64,000 nucleotides of DNA. Origin: Desulfacinum sp. (GTDB lineage: Bacteria; Desulfobacterota; Syntrophobacteria; Syntrophobacterales; DSM-9756). The first letter of the stretch is position 1. Each line of letters starts with the position of its first letter. The stretch is taken from assembly GCA_014359885.1 (NCBI GenBank), contig JACIYN010000023.1:1-64000 (forward strand), written 5' to 3'. Position numbers and translations under genes: made by a program. The notes under the pieces were generated by a model. The model worked only from the letters and a program-made list of their open reading frames with translations, was not told where the DNA came from and searched no databases. This document shows positions 1 to 8,296 of the stretch, in pieces.

Positions 1-1
1 C

Positions 2-202
2 CTGGGCTCCCTCAACCTCTTTCCCTTTCTGGGCGGCGCCGTGGCCATGCCGTTGCTGGGATGGATCCTGGACCGTTATGCCGGCGGCGCGAAGACCTTC
101 GGGTATCCCCTGGAAGCCTACACGGCCCTTCTTTCCTGCCTCTTTTTGTCCTCCCTGGTGGTGCTTGCCTGCGCCTTCTTCATGCGCGAAACTTACCATT
201 AG
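2..202 (+). CDS. MFS transporter, C-terminal end (partial)
   Basis: An open frame enters from the left edge and ends at TAG 200-202, giving 66 residues. It holds a glycine- and proline-rich loop with the motif PLLGWILDRY, which resembles the cytoplasmic loop before a late membrane helix in major facilitator transporters. A final hydrophobic helix (LLSCLFLSSLVVLACAFFM) and a short RETYH tail follow. The N-terminal part lies outside the window, so the substrate cannot be guessed. The family call is an inference from the loop motif and topology. Confidence 0.6.
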   Translation: MGSLNLFPFLGGAVAMPLLGWILDRYAGGAKTFGYPLEAYTALLSCLFLSSLVVLACAFFMRETYH

Positions 203-283
203 CGGGCGGGGATAAACCCCGCCCCTACTCAACAGGTCCATCTGCCTTCGTAAGGGCGGGCTTTACGCCCGCCCGCCGGAGCC
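203..283. repeat. Family A paired palindrome (REP-like)
   Basis: Two GC-rich palindromes of the type GGGCGGGCGTAAAGCCCGCC and GGGCGGGGTTTATCCCCGCC are separated by about 25 bp. The left one starts directly after the stop codon of the preceding gene. The same pair recurs at 2978, 12514, 13821, 53240 and 57911. A motif reading ATTGGACGATT (or its complement) lies nearby in three copies. The remainder of the 203-404 gap shows no gene. Confidence 0.85.
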
Positions 284-404
284 CTGCGATGGGGAAGAAT
301 CGTCCAATTCGGGGACAGGACAGGCGTTGTTCCATGGTGCTGAGAGCCTGCTTTAAAGCTTTGCTGAGGCGATCCGCCGCAACGGCCCATGACGGGGACG
401 ATCC

Positions 405-1685
405 ATGAAGCATCTGCTGACGTGGGCCGCCATGGCGGCCGGATTCATGGTATGCCCCGAAACCCTGGTCCTGGCGGGAAACGGGGCGGGCCGGGTCGGC
501 CCCGCTTTCGCCGCGGCACTGGCTGCCGCTGCAATCCTTCACGGCTTCACGGCCTGGAATTTGGGTCGGGCCGGCGCCGCCCTCGGACGGACGGTCTCCC
601 CGGAAGAGGTGCTGGAAGCGGGGCTGGGCGGGACCTGGGCCGGCGTGCTTCTCGCCGCCCGATGGACACTCGCGGCGGGACTGGCCGCGGGGGTGTGCGC
701 CGCCGCCGGGTTCGCCTTCAACGAGATCTTTTATTATGCCTTTCCCAACTTCGCCTTTGCCGCCGGGATCCCCGCCTGTCTCGGGCTCCTGAGGATGTGG
801 CGCCGGGATCCGGCCGAGCGCATCCAGGTCGGCGCCGTGGCAATCGCCCTGGCGGGATTGGTGGTGCTGGCGGCCTGGGCCTTTCTTCTTCCCGACGCTC
901 CTCCCCCGGGCGAGACGGCCAGAACGAGGCCGTCGGCGGGCGTCCGCACCGGCCTTCTAGCCCTCACGGCCCTGGCGGGCTTCGAACTGGCCCTGGAAGC
1001 CGGGGCGGCGAACCGCCTTGGGAGGACCCGGGCCATGCTCCTCGCCCTGGCGGCCGGTGCCGCCGTTCTCATGGCTTGGACCTGGGCGGCCGCCGCGGTC
1101 GTTCCGGCCTCCAGGCTGGCCGAATCCACCCTTCCCCATCTTCTGGCGGCGCGCCGCATCGCAGGCCCGCCCGGGCGGAAGATCATGGGCCTGGTGATCA
1201 TCTCCGGATCCATCGCCGTGGTGAACGCCCTCCTGGCCAGCGCTTCCGGGACCCTTCAGCGCATGAGCCGAAGGGGACTTCTGCCGAAGGGCCCCCTTTC
1301 GGAAGCGGCCCGGGACCGCATCTCGGCGGGACTCCCCGCGGCATGGGTCCTGGGCCTGCTGGCATCCGGTGTGGCGGGATCCCCCAACCTGGAAGTCCTC
1401 ATCAGGGCCGGATGGGTGCTTTGGCTGTTCCATTACGGGATCCTCCACCTGGCGGTCTATCGGGTCCTGGGAAGGGAAACCGGAGGCGGGGGCCCGTCCC
1501 GGCACCTCTGCGCCGCGGCCGCCGCAGGCTACGCCGCTTCGAGCCTCGCTCTGGTCGCCTTGGATCCCTCGCCCTGGAAGGTCGCGGCGGCGGCAACCGC
1601 ACCCGCCCTTCTCGCCGTCCTGGCGGTTCGTGGTTACATTAGATCAGGGCGCGGAAGGAATCGGGTTTCCTCCGCTTCCCCGTGA
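405..1685 (+). CDS. APC-like amino-acid permease family membrane protein
   Basis: A 426-residue integral membrane protein with about ten hydrophobic segments spread over its whole length. It lacks a signal peptide distinct from the first helix. A stretch near residues 280-295 (LQRMSRRGLLPKGPL) resembles the loop in amino-acid/polyamine/organocation permeases that reads like ARDGLLP, and the family is usually 420-480 residues long. The substrate cannot be told. The start at ATG 405 follows a weak GGGGAC box. The next gene (the rhodanese) begins 44 bp downstream on the same strand, so the two may be co-transcribed. Confidence 0.5.
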   Translation: MKHLLTWAAMAAGFMVCPETLVLAGNGAGRVGPAFAAALAAAAILHGFTAWNLGRAGAALGRTVSPEEVLEAGLGGTWAGVLLAARWTLAAGLAAGVCAAAGFAFNEIFYYAFPNFAFAAGIPACLGLLRMWRRDPAERIQVGAVAIALAGLVVLAAWAFLLPDAPPPGETARTRPSAGVRTGLLALTALAGFELALEAGAANRLGRTRAMLLALAAGAAVLMAWTWAAAAVVPASRLAESTLPHLLAARRIAGPPGRKIMGLVIISGSIAVVNALLASASGTLQRMSRRGLLPKGPLSEAARDRISAGLPAAWVLGLLASGVAGSPNLEVLIRAGWVLWLFHYGILHLAVYRVLGRETGGGGPSRHLCAAAAAGYAASSLALVALDPSPWKVAAAATAPALLAVLAVRGYIRSGRGRNRVSSASP

Positions 1686-1729
1686 ACGCTCCGGCAGGGG
1701 CCCTTCAATCAACGGACGGGAGGAACGGT

Positions 1730-2143
1730 ATGAGACGCAAAGTCCTTTGGTCCTTCATCCTGGTAATTTCGCTCGCGTTCTTCGCGGCCGCCCTTGTGCC
1801 CCAAGTGCGGGCCGCCGATGCGCCCAGGATGACCAAGGAAGAACTGAAAGGGATGTTGGGATCCTCCGACCTGATCGTCGTGGACGTTCGGGCCGGCAGG
1901 GACTGGACTTCCAGCGAATTCAAGATCCAGGGAGCCGTCCGGGGGGACCCGGGCGACGTGGCTTCCTGGGCCGGAAAATACGACAAGGCCAAGACCATCG
2001 TCCTCTATTGCGCGTGACCCAACGAAGCGACCAGTGCCAGTGTGGCACGGCAACTGATGGAGTTGGGATTCCAGAAGGTCTATGCCCTCAAAGGCGGTTG
2101 GCACGAGTGGCACAGGGCCCAATTCCCTGTGGAAGAGAAGTAG
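1730..2143 (+). CDS. Periplasmic rhodanese, predicted selenoprotein (Sec96 encoded by TGA 2015-2017)
   Basis: The frame starts at ATG 1730 after a GGGAGG box. It encodes a signal peptide (residues 1-29, cleavage likely after VRA) and a single rhodanese domain. It meets TGA at codon 96 and then continues in the same frame for 41 more codons to TAG 2141-2143. The downstream part is plainly rhodanese (PNEATSA, then LKGGWHEW), so the domain is complete only if the TGA is read through. The TGA falls in LYCA-x-PNEATSA, where relatives usually have a second cysteine (CxCPNE) that aligns with the catalytic Cys of the active-site loop. This is the classic pattern of Cys-to-Sec replacement. A hairpin candidate for SECIS lies at 2031-2050. 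Mature length is about 108 residues. The role is probably sulfur (or selenium) transfer in the periplasm. The alternative is a nonsense mutation; the intact downstream frame and the exact position of the TGA argue against that. Confidence 0.85.
2031..2050 (+). promoter_or_regulatory. Candidate bacterial SECIS hairpin
   Basis: Five perfect pairs (GTGCC 2034-2038 with GGCAC 2044-2048) close a five-base loop AGTGT. Two more C-G pairs (2031/2050 and 2032/2049) form across a bulged A2033. The stem starts 14 nt and the loop 22 nt after the TGA, inside the usual spacing for bacterial SelB-binding elements. The loop has a G at its second position, as expected for bacterial SECIS. The hairpin is in the coding sequence. 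Confidence 0.65.
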
Positions 2144-2298
2144 CGAACCGGGAGCGGCTTTCCCTGCCGGAGCCTCATCCCCATAAAGCCAAGAAGGTCG
2201 GCCATGGTGCCGAGAACTTGTCCGACGATGGATCTTCCGTCCCAGGCGCCGGGAAATGCCATGGGGAACGTCTTCCTGTTACCTCACGCACGAAGAAG

Positions 2299-2326
2299 GT
2301 AGGGGCGAAGGATCCTTCGCCCCTAC
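2299..2326. repeat. 28-bp perfect palindrome; rest of gap 2144-2482 empty
   Basis: A perfect inverted repeat with arms GTAGGGGCGAAGGA and its complement, related to the short core of family C (which has GAATGA in place of GAAGGA). It lies in the 339-bp gap between the rhodanese and the response regulator. I see no gene, clear promoter or terminator in the rest of that gap. Confidence 0.8.
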
Positions 2327-2482
2327 AGGGGCCTGATTTTCAAGGGCGCGTTTCCTTCTTCGTTTTCGCGGGGTTCTCCGTGATAAGGGGCATGTGACAG
2401 GGAACCGCGAAGGGACGCCGATGGAGTGAACGGAATGGCGATCTTACCCTAACCGTTAAGCGGAAAGAGAGGGAGGCAGGCC

Positions 2483-2935
2483 ATGCCCACCGGGCTCAAC
2501 GTGATCGTGGTGGACGATGATCGGGATGTCTTGGCCTTCCTGCAGGAGGTGCTGGAAAGCTTCTACATCTGGGGGGATGTGCTGGCCTTCGACGATCCGG
2601 AAGCGGCCGCGGCCTACTGCCTGGAGCAGCCGCCCGGGGTGGCCGTCTTCATCCTGGACGTCTACCTGGGATCCTGCACGGCCTTCGACTTCCTCGACCG
2701 GGTCCGGGCCCGTTTTCCCATGGCTCCCCAGGATGCCGTCATTATCACGGGAAACGCCAGCGACGAGGTGGTGAACGCGTGCGTGGAAGCCGACATCACC
2801 CATCTGCTGGAAAAGCCCATGCGCCCCTATGCCCTGCAGCTGGCCGTCCGGTCCATCGTGTCCAAGTACATCAAGTTCGCCCGCCGACTGCTCACCGATC
2901 CGGATTTTGCCGACCGATTGCCCGCCATCCATTGA
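2483..2935 (+). CDS. Stand-alone response-regulator receiver protein
   Basis: A 150-residue protein made of one CheY-like receiver domain and a short helical tail. The conserved sites are visible: acidic pair D11-D12-D13, phosphoacceptor D59 in FILDVYLG, switch T89 in IITGN, and K111 in LEKP. There is no DNA-binding or enzymatic output domain. The start ATG 2483 has a strong AGGGAGGCAGG upstream. No histidine kinase is nearby, so the partner must be elsewhere. It may act by protein-protein contact, like CheY or Spo0F. Confidence 0.9.
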   Translation: MPTGLNVIVVDDDRDVLAFLQEVLESFYIWGDVLAFDDPEAAAAYCLEQPPGVAVFILDVYLGSCTAFDFLDRVRARFPMAPQDAVIITGNASDEVVNACVEADITHLLEKPMRPYALQLAVRSIVSKYIKFARRLLTDPDFADRLPAIH

Positions 2936-2977
2936 CGCAGATCCTGAATGGAACGAATCTCCCCCGCCTCGAGGTTC

Positions 2978-3058
2978 CGGCGGGCGGGCGTAAAGCCCGC
3001 CCCTACGAACGCAGACGGACCTGTGGAGTAGGGGCGGGGTTTATCCCCGCCCGCTCAC
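2978..3058. repeat. Family A paired palindrome
   Basis: Both palindromes of family A are present, about 27 bp apart, between the converging ends of the response regulator and the second prkA gene. A role as a bidirectional terminator or mRNA 3'-end stabiliser is possible, but no T-run follows the stems. Confidence 0.85.
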
Positions 3059-3110
3059 CGCGCGGAGATCGGAAGACCAGAGCGAAAGAACCGTTCCTTT
3101 CGGGCAGGGG

Positions 3111-5399
3111 TCAGGAACGGAACGATTCCGCCAGGTTTTTGTCCAGCACGTAGAGCGTCACTTCCTTGGCGCCCTGCACCGTGTAGCCGTAGCGCTTCGT
3201 CAAATTTCCGATCAGGTGCGTCACGTCGTGGCGCAGGCGGGCGTCGTAGGTGCGGAAGGCGTCCGTCTCGAAGTCCTTCACCGCCCCCCGGAAGTTGTCG
3301 TTTCCCAGGAAGGGATCCAGGGCGTTTTCCTTCAGGTTGTGCACGTAGCGCTCGTGGAGATCCCGGTAGAGTTCCGTCTCTTCGACGGGCTTCCCTTCCA
3401 GCCGGATCTCGTGGGCGAGGGTCCGGGACGTGTAGCGGTGCTGCACATGGCTACGGAAGGCGCGGCGCTCCGACAGGGACGCCCGCCCTCCCAGCAACCG
3501 CCGTTCCACCGACTCGAAGAAGGCCTCGGAAACCTCCACCATCTCCCCGGTATAGACGCAGCGCACCGTGCTTCCCGGCTCGAAGTTGACCGCGAACAGA
3601 TAATTTTGGATCTCCCGGGCGATTCGTTCTTCGTTGTAGTCGTAGAGGGACTCCTTCACCTCCTCCAGCACCGTGTAGTCGTAGAGACGAACCAGGCTGT
3701 CCAAGAAGTCCGGCGAGATGTACCCTCCCGAGCCGTTCTGGACCTTGCGGAAGAAGTTGTAGACCATGTCCATGGTGATGAGCCGATCCGGACGGGCGTG
3801 GGCCGAAAAGAAGTCGATGAAGATGTTCTGGGAATCCCGGCCGGTGATCCCCCGATCGCCTTCCGTTTCCGACTCACCGATGATACGAAGGCGTCGCTTG
3901 GCCGTGAAGTTTTTCCGGTCCGTTTCGTCCAGCCAGGGCGGGATCTGCCCCGTGTAGATCTCCATCTTGAGCAGGTGCAGGTTCCGGTCGCAGTAGGCGT
4001 GGTACTTTTCCGGCCTCGGAATCCATTCCCGCATGGCTTCCGACTGGGGCTGCAGGCGCGTGGAGATGATGACCTTGGCGAAACTCGGCAGCACCCGGGG
4101 AAGAAAGGAACGCTCGATGCCCTCCCCGAAGATGTTTTTGTAGATCTTCACCTCGGTGTTGTAGTCCAGGATGTAGGGGATCTTGATGTAGGTGATGCGA
4201 TCCGCGAAGGAACGCTCTTCGGCGATGTTCACCTGGTCTTCCGGGTTCATGAGGGCCAGGAAGAGGGAGTGGACATTTTCTTCGATGTCCTCCACCTTGT
4301 GCACCCCTTCGCTGATGATCCCGTGGAGGTCGGCGAACCGGTCCCGGTTGTGGGCCTTCACGTCCATGAGCGCATACACGCCGTTGTTGGTGCTGGCGTA
4401 GCGCGAATAGAGATAGCGCACGCGGTTGCTGTCTCGGAGCAGGGCGTTGAGCTGCTGCTGGATCTGGGGGTTGGTGAGCACCCGGTCCCGGGTGGGTTCG
4501 TCTCCGGGGTTGTAGACGCTGATGCCCTGGCCCAGCCGCCGGTTGAACCGGTAGCGCCGGGCGAAGATCATGGAGAAGACCTTTTCGGGCGTCCCCAGGA
4601 TCTCCAGGAGACTCTGGTAGAGGGACTGGCAGATGGTGCAGGGCTGGTCCCGGAAGACCCAATCGTATTGTTTTTCTCCGAAAAGGCGCGTCTTGAAAGC
4701 GCCTTCCTCGATGATCTCCTCCAGCACCTCCCGCCGGTAGGCTTTGGGGATGAGCAGCAGCGGATTGTCATGGCTCGGGCAGGGCACCTCCAGGGTGTCC
4801 TTGCCCGTGAAGGGCACGGCCGATCCGTCGGCGGCACCGGGTCGGGCCGCGGGGGATCCCTCCACCAGGCTCCGCAGCTGGCTGAGCAGGTAATGGGCCT
4901 CCCGGTCGGCCCCGGCCCCCAGCTCCCGCTTGTCGATCCGCCACAGGGTCTCGTAGCACGCCCCCTCGTCGGTGGCGGTGTACTGCTCAAACTTCAGGAG
5001 CAGGTTGTTAAGAAAGGTGCTCTTGCCGCACCCGTGCGGTCCTTCGAAGATGTAGATCCGGTTTTGCTGAGCTCCGCGGCGGAAGGTGGACACCAGGTTG
5101 ATGAAGCGATTGGCGAAGAGACGGTCGGCAAAGAACGGATGATCCGTCCCTTCCACGAAGAGCCGGCTGCAGTCGTAATAGACGAAGTGGATGGACTCCG
5201 GGTCGTCCGGGTATTCGTCCACCCCTTCGCCCACGTAGCTCATGACCATGTCGTGGAAACGTTGATGGACGTTGCGGAAGATCCTCTCGGGCCGCCGGGC
5301 CGCCAGCTCCAGGAATTCCCGGAAGGGCAGGGGACGACATGACTCCCGCTCCCGGATTCTGTCGAAAAGCCGATTCAGGCTGTGTGCACTCTTGTTCAT
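3111..5399 (-). CDS. PrkA-family AAA+ protein, divergent second paralogue
   Basis: A 762-residue protein related to the PrkA serine-kinase/AAA+ family but well diverged from the canonical gene at 8297-10363. A Walker A motif GPHGCGKST is at about residues 120-128, after a roughly 115-residue N-terminal region beginning like other PrkA proteins (helical, with RIRERE and FREFLELA). A Cys pair sits in PCTICQ in the middle region. The C-terminal half is rich in charged helices and ends in a PrkA-like tail (HDVTHLIGNLTKRYGY). It is longer than canonical PrkA (about 640-690 residues). It is the last gene of a four-gene run, 13 bp after spoVR. Two PrkA-type ATPases flanking YeaH and SpoVR suggest non-redundant partners. 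Whether it has kinase or protease-like AAA+ activity cannot be told. Confidence 0.8.
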   Translation of the reverse strand: MNKSAHSLNRLFDRIRERESCRPLPFREFLELAARRPERIFRNVHQRFHDMVMSYVGEGVDEYPDDPESIHFVYYDCSRLFVEGTDHPFFADRLFANRFINLVSTFRRGAQQNRIYIFEGPHGCGKSTFLNNLLLKFEQYTATDEGACYETLWRIDKRELGAGADREAHYLLSQLRSLVEGSPAARPGAADGSAVPFTGKDTLEVPCPSHDNPLLLIPKAYRREVLEEIIEEGAFKTRLFGEKQYDWVFRDQPCTICQSLYQSLLEILGTPEKVFSMIFARRYRFNRRLGQGISVYNPGDEPTRDRVLTNPQIQQQLNALLRDSNRVRYLYSRYASTNNGVYALMDVKAHNRDRFADLHGIISEGVHKVEDIEENVHSLFLALMNPEDQVNIAEERSFADRITYIKIPYILDYNTEVKIYKNIFGEGIERSFLPRVLPSFAKVIISTRLQPQSEAMREWIPRPEKYHAYCDRNLHLLKMEIYTGQIPPWLDETDRKNFTAKRRLRIIGESETEGDRGITGRDSQNIFIDFFSAHARPDRLITMDMVYNFFRKVQNGSGGYISPDFLDSLVRLYDYTVLEEVKESLYDYNEERIAREIQNYLFAVNFEPGSTVRCVYTGEMVEVSEAFFESVERRLLGGRASLSERRAFRSHVQHRYTSRTLAHEIRLEGKPVEETELYRDLHERYVHNLKENALDPFLGNDNFRGAVKDFETDAFRTYDARLRHDVTHLIGNLTKRYGYTVQGAKEVTLYVLDKNLAESFRS

Positions 5400-5412
5400 G
5401 GTTCTTCCTCGG

Positions 5413-7041
5413 TCACAGGACGGCCCTGGTGAGCTTCCGGTCTTCCATGGTGTAGAGCACCCGGCGGGCCGTCGGTTCCGTCTGCTCCTGCGGCGGCGTG
5501 GCGTAGGGAGAAGGGGATTCGGAACGGTCCCGCACCCATTCGGTGGTCTCCAGTTTCACCGGTCCGCCCCACAGAAAGGAGATGCCCAGCATGGTGTTGC
5601 CGATGAACTCCCGCACCAGGGGCTTGCCCTCGAACCGGTGCCGCAGGTAGAGGCACCCGTCCTCCATAAGCGATTCGTCCACCTCCACCACCGGCGGGTG
5701 GTAGAGGGACTCCAGGAGCATCTTCTTGTAGTCCTCGGCCCGCCGGCTCTGGACGAAGTACTCCCACACGCCCTTGTGGGGATTGAGGCGCCGGCCCGCT
5801 ACGAAGAGCTTGTGCCGGTCCACGAAGTCCTGATCGATGAAGGTGTTGAGAAAGAGAAAGTCGTTGAAATGCCGCCGAACGTCAAAAAGGGTCTCCCGCC
5901 CCCGCCCCGTTCGGGCGTCGTAGCGTTCCCGCTCCCGGGCACCGGTGATCTGCTGATAGTCGAGGGACAATTTGCCCTTGTCCGCCAGTTCCTCCACGTA
6001 GCTCAGGAGCCGCATGCCCAGCGCGTAGGGGTTGAGGCCCATCCGCGGCATGGAGGTGACCAGGGCGTGAATGCGGGCGAATCCCACTTCGTGGCCCGAA
6101 ATGCGGTCGTCGGCCAGGAAGAGCTTTTCGTGCCAGTAGCTGGCCCAGCCCTCGTTCATGATCTTGGTGCGGATCTGGGGCTGGAAGAACAGGGACGTGC
6201 TCCGGACGATCTCCATGACCGTCTTCATCCAACGGTTTTCTTCCCGCTGCAGGAACGGCGAACGGTGCTGCAGGTACTCCAGGAGATCCGCAGGCCGGGC
6301 GGCGTCGCGCTGCAGGTGCCTTTCGTAGAGGGAATCGAATTCGGGATGGCGGGCCGACACCTCGGCGAAGAAGAAGGAATCGGCCAGATCCCCGTATTGC
6401 TTTCGACACGCGTTGTAGCGGTCGATTTCCCGCAGGTAGTCGTGGACGGGGACCTTCTGCACCTGCTGCAGGAAGTGGTCGAAGTAGAAATCGAGCCGCG
6501 TGGGCTTGGGGCGGCGCTCCCCTCCGTTTCCCGAAAGCTCCCGGTGGTAGGCCACCAGGTTGTCGATCCCGCGGCTGAACTCGATGACGTAGTCCACCCA
6601 CCGGCCCTTTTCGGAGCGGAGCATGGCGATGGCCCGCTTGTCGGAAAGGGCCTTCCCGGCGAAGTCCTCTCCCCACGTGTTCTCAAAGTGCAGGTTGTTC
6701 TGGAAGAAGTCGATGTGGGCCAGCACGTGGTAGAAGATCATCACGTTGAGCCAGTCGGGGTTGTTGTCGTTGTAGAACGAGATGGCCGGTCGGGTGTTGA
6801 TCACGGTCTCGTAGGGGTTGTTGGGATAGAGTTCGTAGCGGCCCTTTTCCCGGTGCACCTCCACGTCGTGGACCCAGTAGTCGTAGAGGGTGGGGATCAT
6901 GTGCTTGGGGGTGAGTTCCAGCAGGTCCCGGTTGGTGACGATGTATTCCAGGGTTTCGGGGGCGAACCGGAGCCCCGCGTCCCAGGCCCTTTCCTTGCAC
7001 CCTTCCATGATGGCTTTGGTGTGTTGATCGATGAGTTCCAT
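5413..7041 (-). CDS. spoVR: SpoVR family protein
   Basis: A 542-residue protein of the SpoVR/YcgB family. Known SpoVR proteins are about 470-510 residues, are needed for spore cortex formation in Bacillus, and are linked to stress survival in enterobacteria; the biochemistry is unknown. The family-like region covers residues 1-440, including a histidine- and aromatic-rich stretch (FYHVLAHIDFFQNN) and the MNEGWASYWHEKLF motif, which looks like a metal-binding helix. The start ATG 7041 has GAGG upstream. It lies between yeaH (33-bp gap) and the second prkA. This gene trio is conserved in many proteobacteria. Confidence 0.93.
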   Translation of the reverse strand: MELIDQHTKAIMEGCKERAWDAGLRFAPETLEYIVTNRDLLELTPKHMIPTLYDYWVHDVEVHREKGRYELYPNNPYETVINTRPAISFYNDNNPDWLNVMIFYHVLAHIDFFQNNLHFENTWGEDFAGKALSDKRAIAMLRSEKGRWVDYVIEFSRGIDNLVAYHRELSGNGGERRPKPTRLDFYFDHFLQQVQKVPVHDYLREIDRYNACRKQYGDLADSFFFAEVSARHPEFDSLYERHLQRDAARPADLLEYLQHRSPFLQREENRWMKTVMEIVRSTSLFFQPQIRTKIMNEGWASYWHEKLFLADDRISGHEVGFARIHALVTSMPRMGLNPYALGMRLLSYVEELADKGKLSLDYQQITGARERERYDARTGRGRETLFDVRRHFNDFLFLNTFIDQDFVDRHKLFVAGRRLNPHKGVWEYFVQSRRAEDYKKMLLESLYHPPVVEVDESLMEDGCLYLRHRFEGKPLVREFIGNTMLGISFLWGGPVKLETTEWVRDRSESPSPYATPPQEQTEPTARRVLYTMEDRKLTRAVL

Positions 7042-7074
7042 GATTCGTGCCTCCGCGGCGACGGCCCCGCCGCC

Positions 7075-8295
7075 TCAGGAGAGCAGCCGGCGGATGCCTT
7101 CCACCAGGCGCTCTTCGCCCGCGCTCTCTTCGATGGTGTCCAGGCGGAACCGGTCGGGATGACGTTCCGCCAGCTTCGCCCGGCCGATGTATTCCTCCAC
7201 GCGGGACCGGTAGCCGTTGCCGCCGTGGCCGTGGGCCACGGTGACGCCCACCCGGTTGGCGTAGGTGAGCATCTTGTCCAGTTCCGGCAGGGTCTGGCTG
7301 CCGTCCGAATCCCAGTCGTCACCGTCGGTGCCGTGGAAGATGTAGATGTTGTAGTCCCGGGCCAGGTTGTCGCGCTCCACGATCTCGTTCACCAGCCGGT
7401 AGGCGGACGCCACCTTGGTTCCGCCGGCGATGGTGGAGTTGTAGTAGGTGTAGAAGTCGGGCACTTCCCTGGCCTCGGTGTCGTGGAGGATGAAGCGGGT
7501 TTCCACGCGCCGTTCGTACTGATAGACGAGCCAGCTGTAGATGAGCACGTGCTGGCCCACCACCACTTCCGTGGGCCGCCCGCTCATGGACCCCGAATAG
7601 TCGCGGACGAAAAAGACCAGGGCCTGGGCCTCCAGGGACGGTTCCCGCGACAGGATCCGATAGACCTTGTCGTCCGGGCCCATGAGAAGCTCCGCCGGGT
7701 CGATTTCCGCCTCCGGCCCGATGCGGCCCAGGGCGATGTTGGTGGCCACCAGGCGGCGCAGCGTGGCCTTCTTGTCCAGGATCTGTCCGGCGCGGCGATG
7801 TCTGTCGGTGAGCTCGAAGGCGATCCGACGCAGGGTCCTCTTGTTTCCCTTGTTCCGCAGGTTGGGCAGCTCGAACTGCTCGCTCAGGATCCTTCCCAGG
7901 TCGTAGGCGTTGGCCTCGATCTCGTGCTCGGCCCCTTCCCCCTGGCCCGCGCCGCCCTGGCCGGATCCTTCCGACCCGTGGATGGGCTCCTCGCCCACCA
8001 CGTCGCCTACCTGTCCGTCCCCGGCCCCGCCGCCGGCTCCGCCCTCTTCGTCCTGGGGCGGGCGCGTGTCGTGGATGAACTTTTCCTCCACCGTGGTGGG
8101 CACCAGAATGACCCGCTCCTTGCCGCCCCGGCTGGGCTTGACCAGGCGCCCGATGCGAATCTTGCGGGGAAAGCCGTCCTTTTCCCGCTGCCGATCCCGC
8201 TCCAGGAGATCCTCCACGGAACAAAGCCCCTGGACGTGGGTGACGCCGGGAGGACGGCCCATCTGCAATAGGGTCCAGTCATCGTAACGGTCCAT
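7075..8295 (-). CDS. yeaH: YeaH/YhbH family protein (DUF444, von Willebrand A-like)
   Basis: A 406-residue DUF444 protein. The N-terminal ~75 residues are basic. A Gly/Glu-rich linker (residues 82-125) follows, and then a von Willebrand A-like domain with the metal-ion site DYSGSMS at 232-238 and conserved aromatic strands (FILHDTEA). The family is always found with PrkA and SpoVR, and in enterobacteria is co-induced in starvation and nitrogen stress. It is separated from prkA by a single base, so translation is almost certainly coupled. The function is unknown; a scaffold or adaptor for the PrkA ATPase is an inference. Confidence 0.93.
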   Translation of the reverse strand: MDRYDDWTLLQMGRPPGVTHVQGLCSVEDLLERDRQREKDGFPRKIRIGRLVKPSRGGKERVILVPTTVEEKFIHDTRPPQDEEGGAGGGAGDGQVGDVVGEEPIHGSEGSGQGGAGQGEGAEHEIEANAYDLGRILSEQFELPNLRNKGNKRTLRRIAFELTDRHRRAGQILDKKATLRRLVATNIALGRIGPEAEIDPAELLMGPDDKVYRILSREPSLEAQALVFFVRDYSGSMSGRPTEVVVGQHVLIYSWLVYQYERRVETRFILHDTEAREVPDFYTYYNSTIAGGTKVASAYRLVNEIVERDNLARDYNIYIFHGTDGDDWDSDGSQTLPELDKMLTYANRVGVTVAHGHGGNGYRSRVEEYIGRAKLAERHPDRFRLDTIEESAGEERLVEGIRRLLS

Positions 8296-8296
8296 G

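Noticed and set aside
5272..8271. Open frame of 999 codons on the plus strand across spoVR and yeaH
   Set aside because: It is antisense to clear SpoVR and DUF444 genes, has no domain match and no ribosome site. High GC makes long antisense frames common here.
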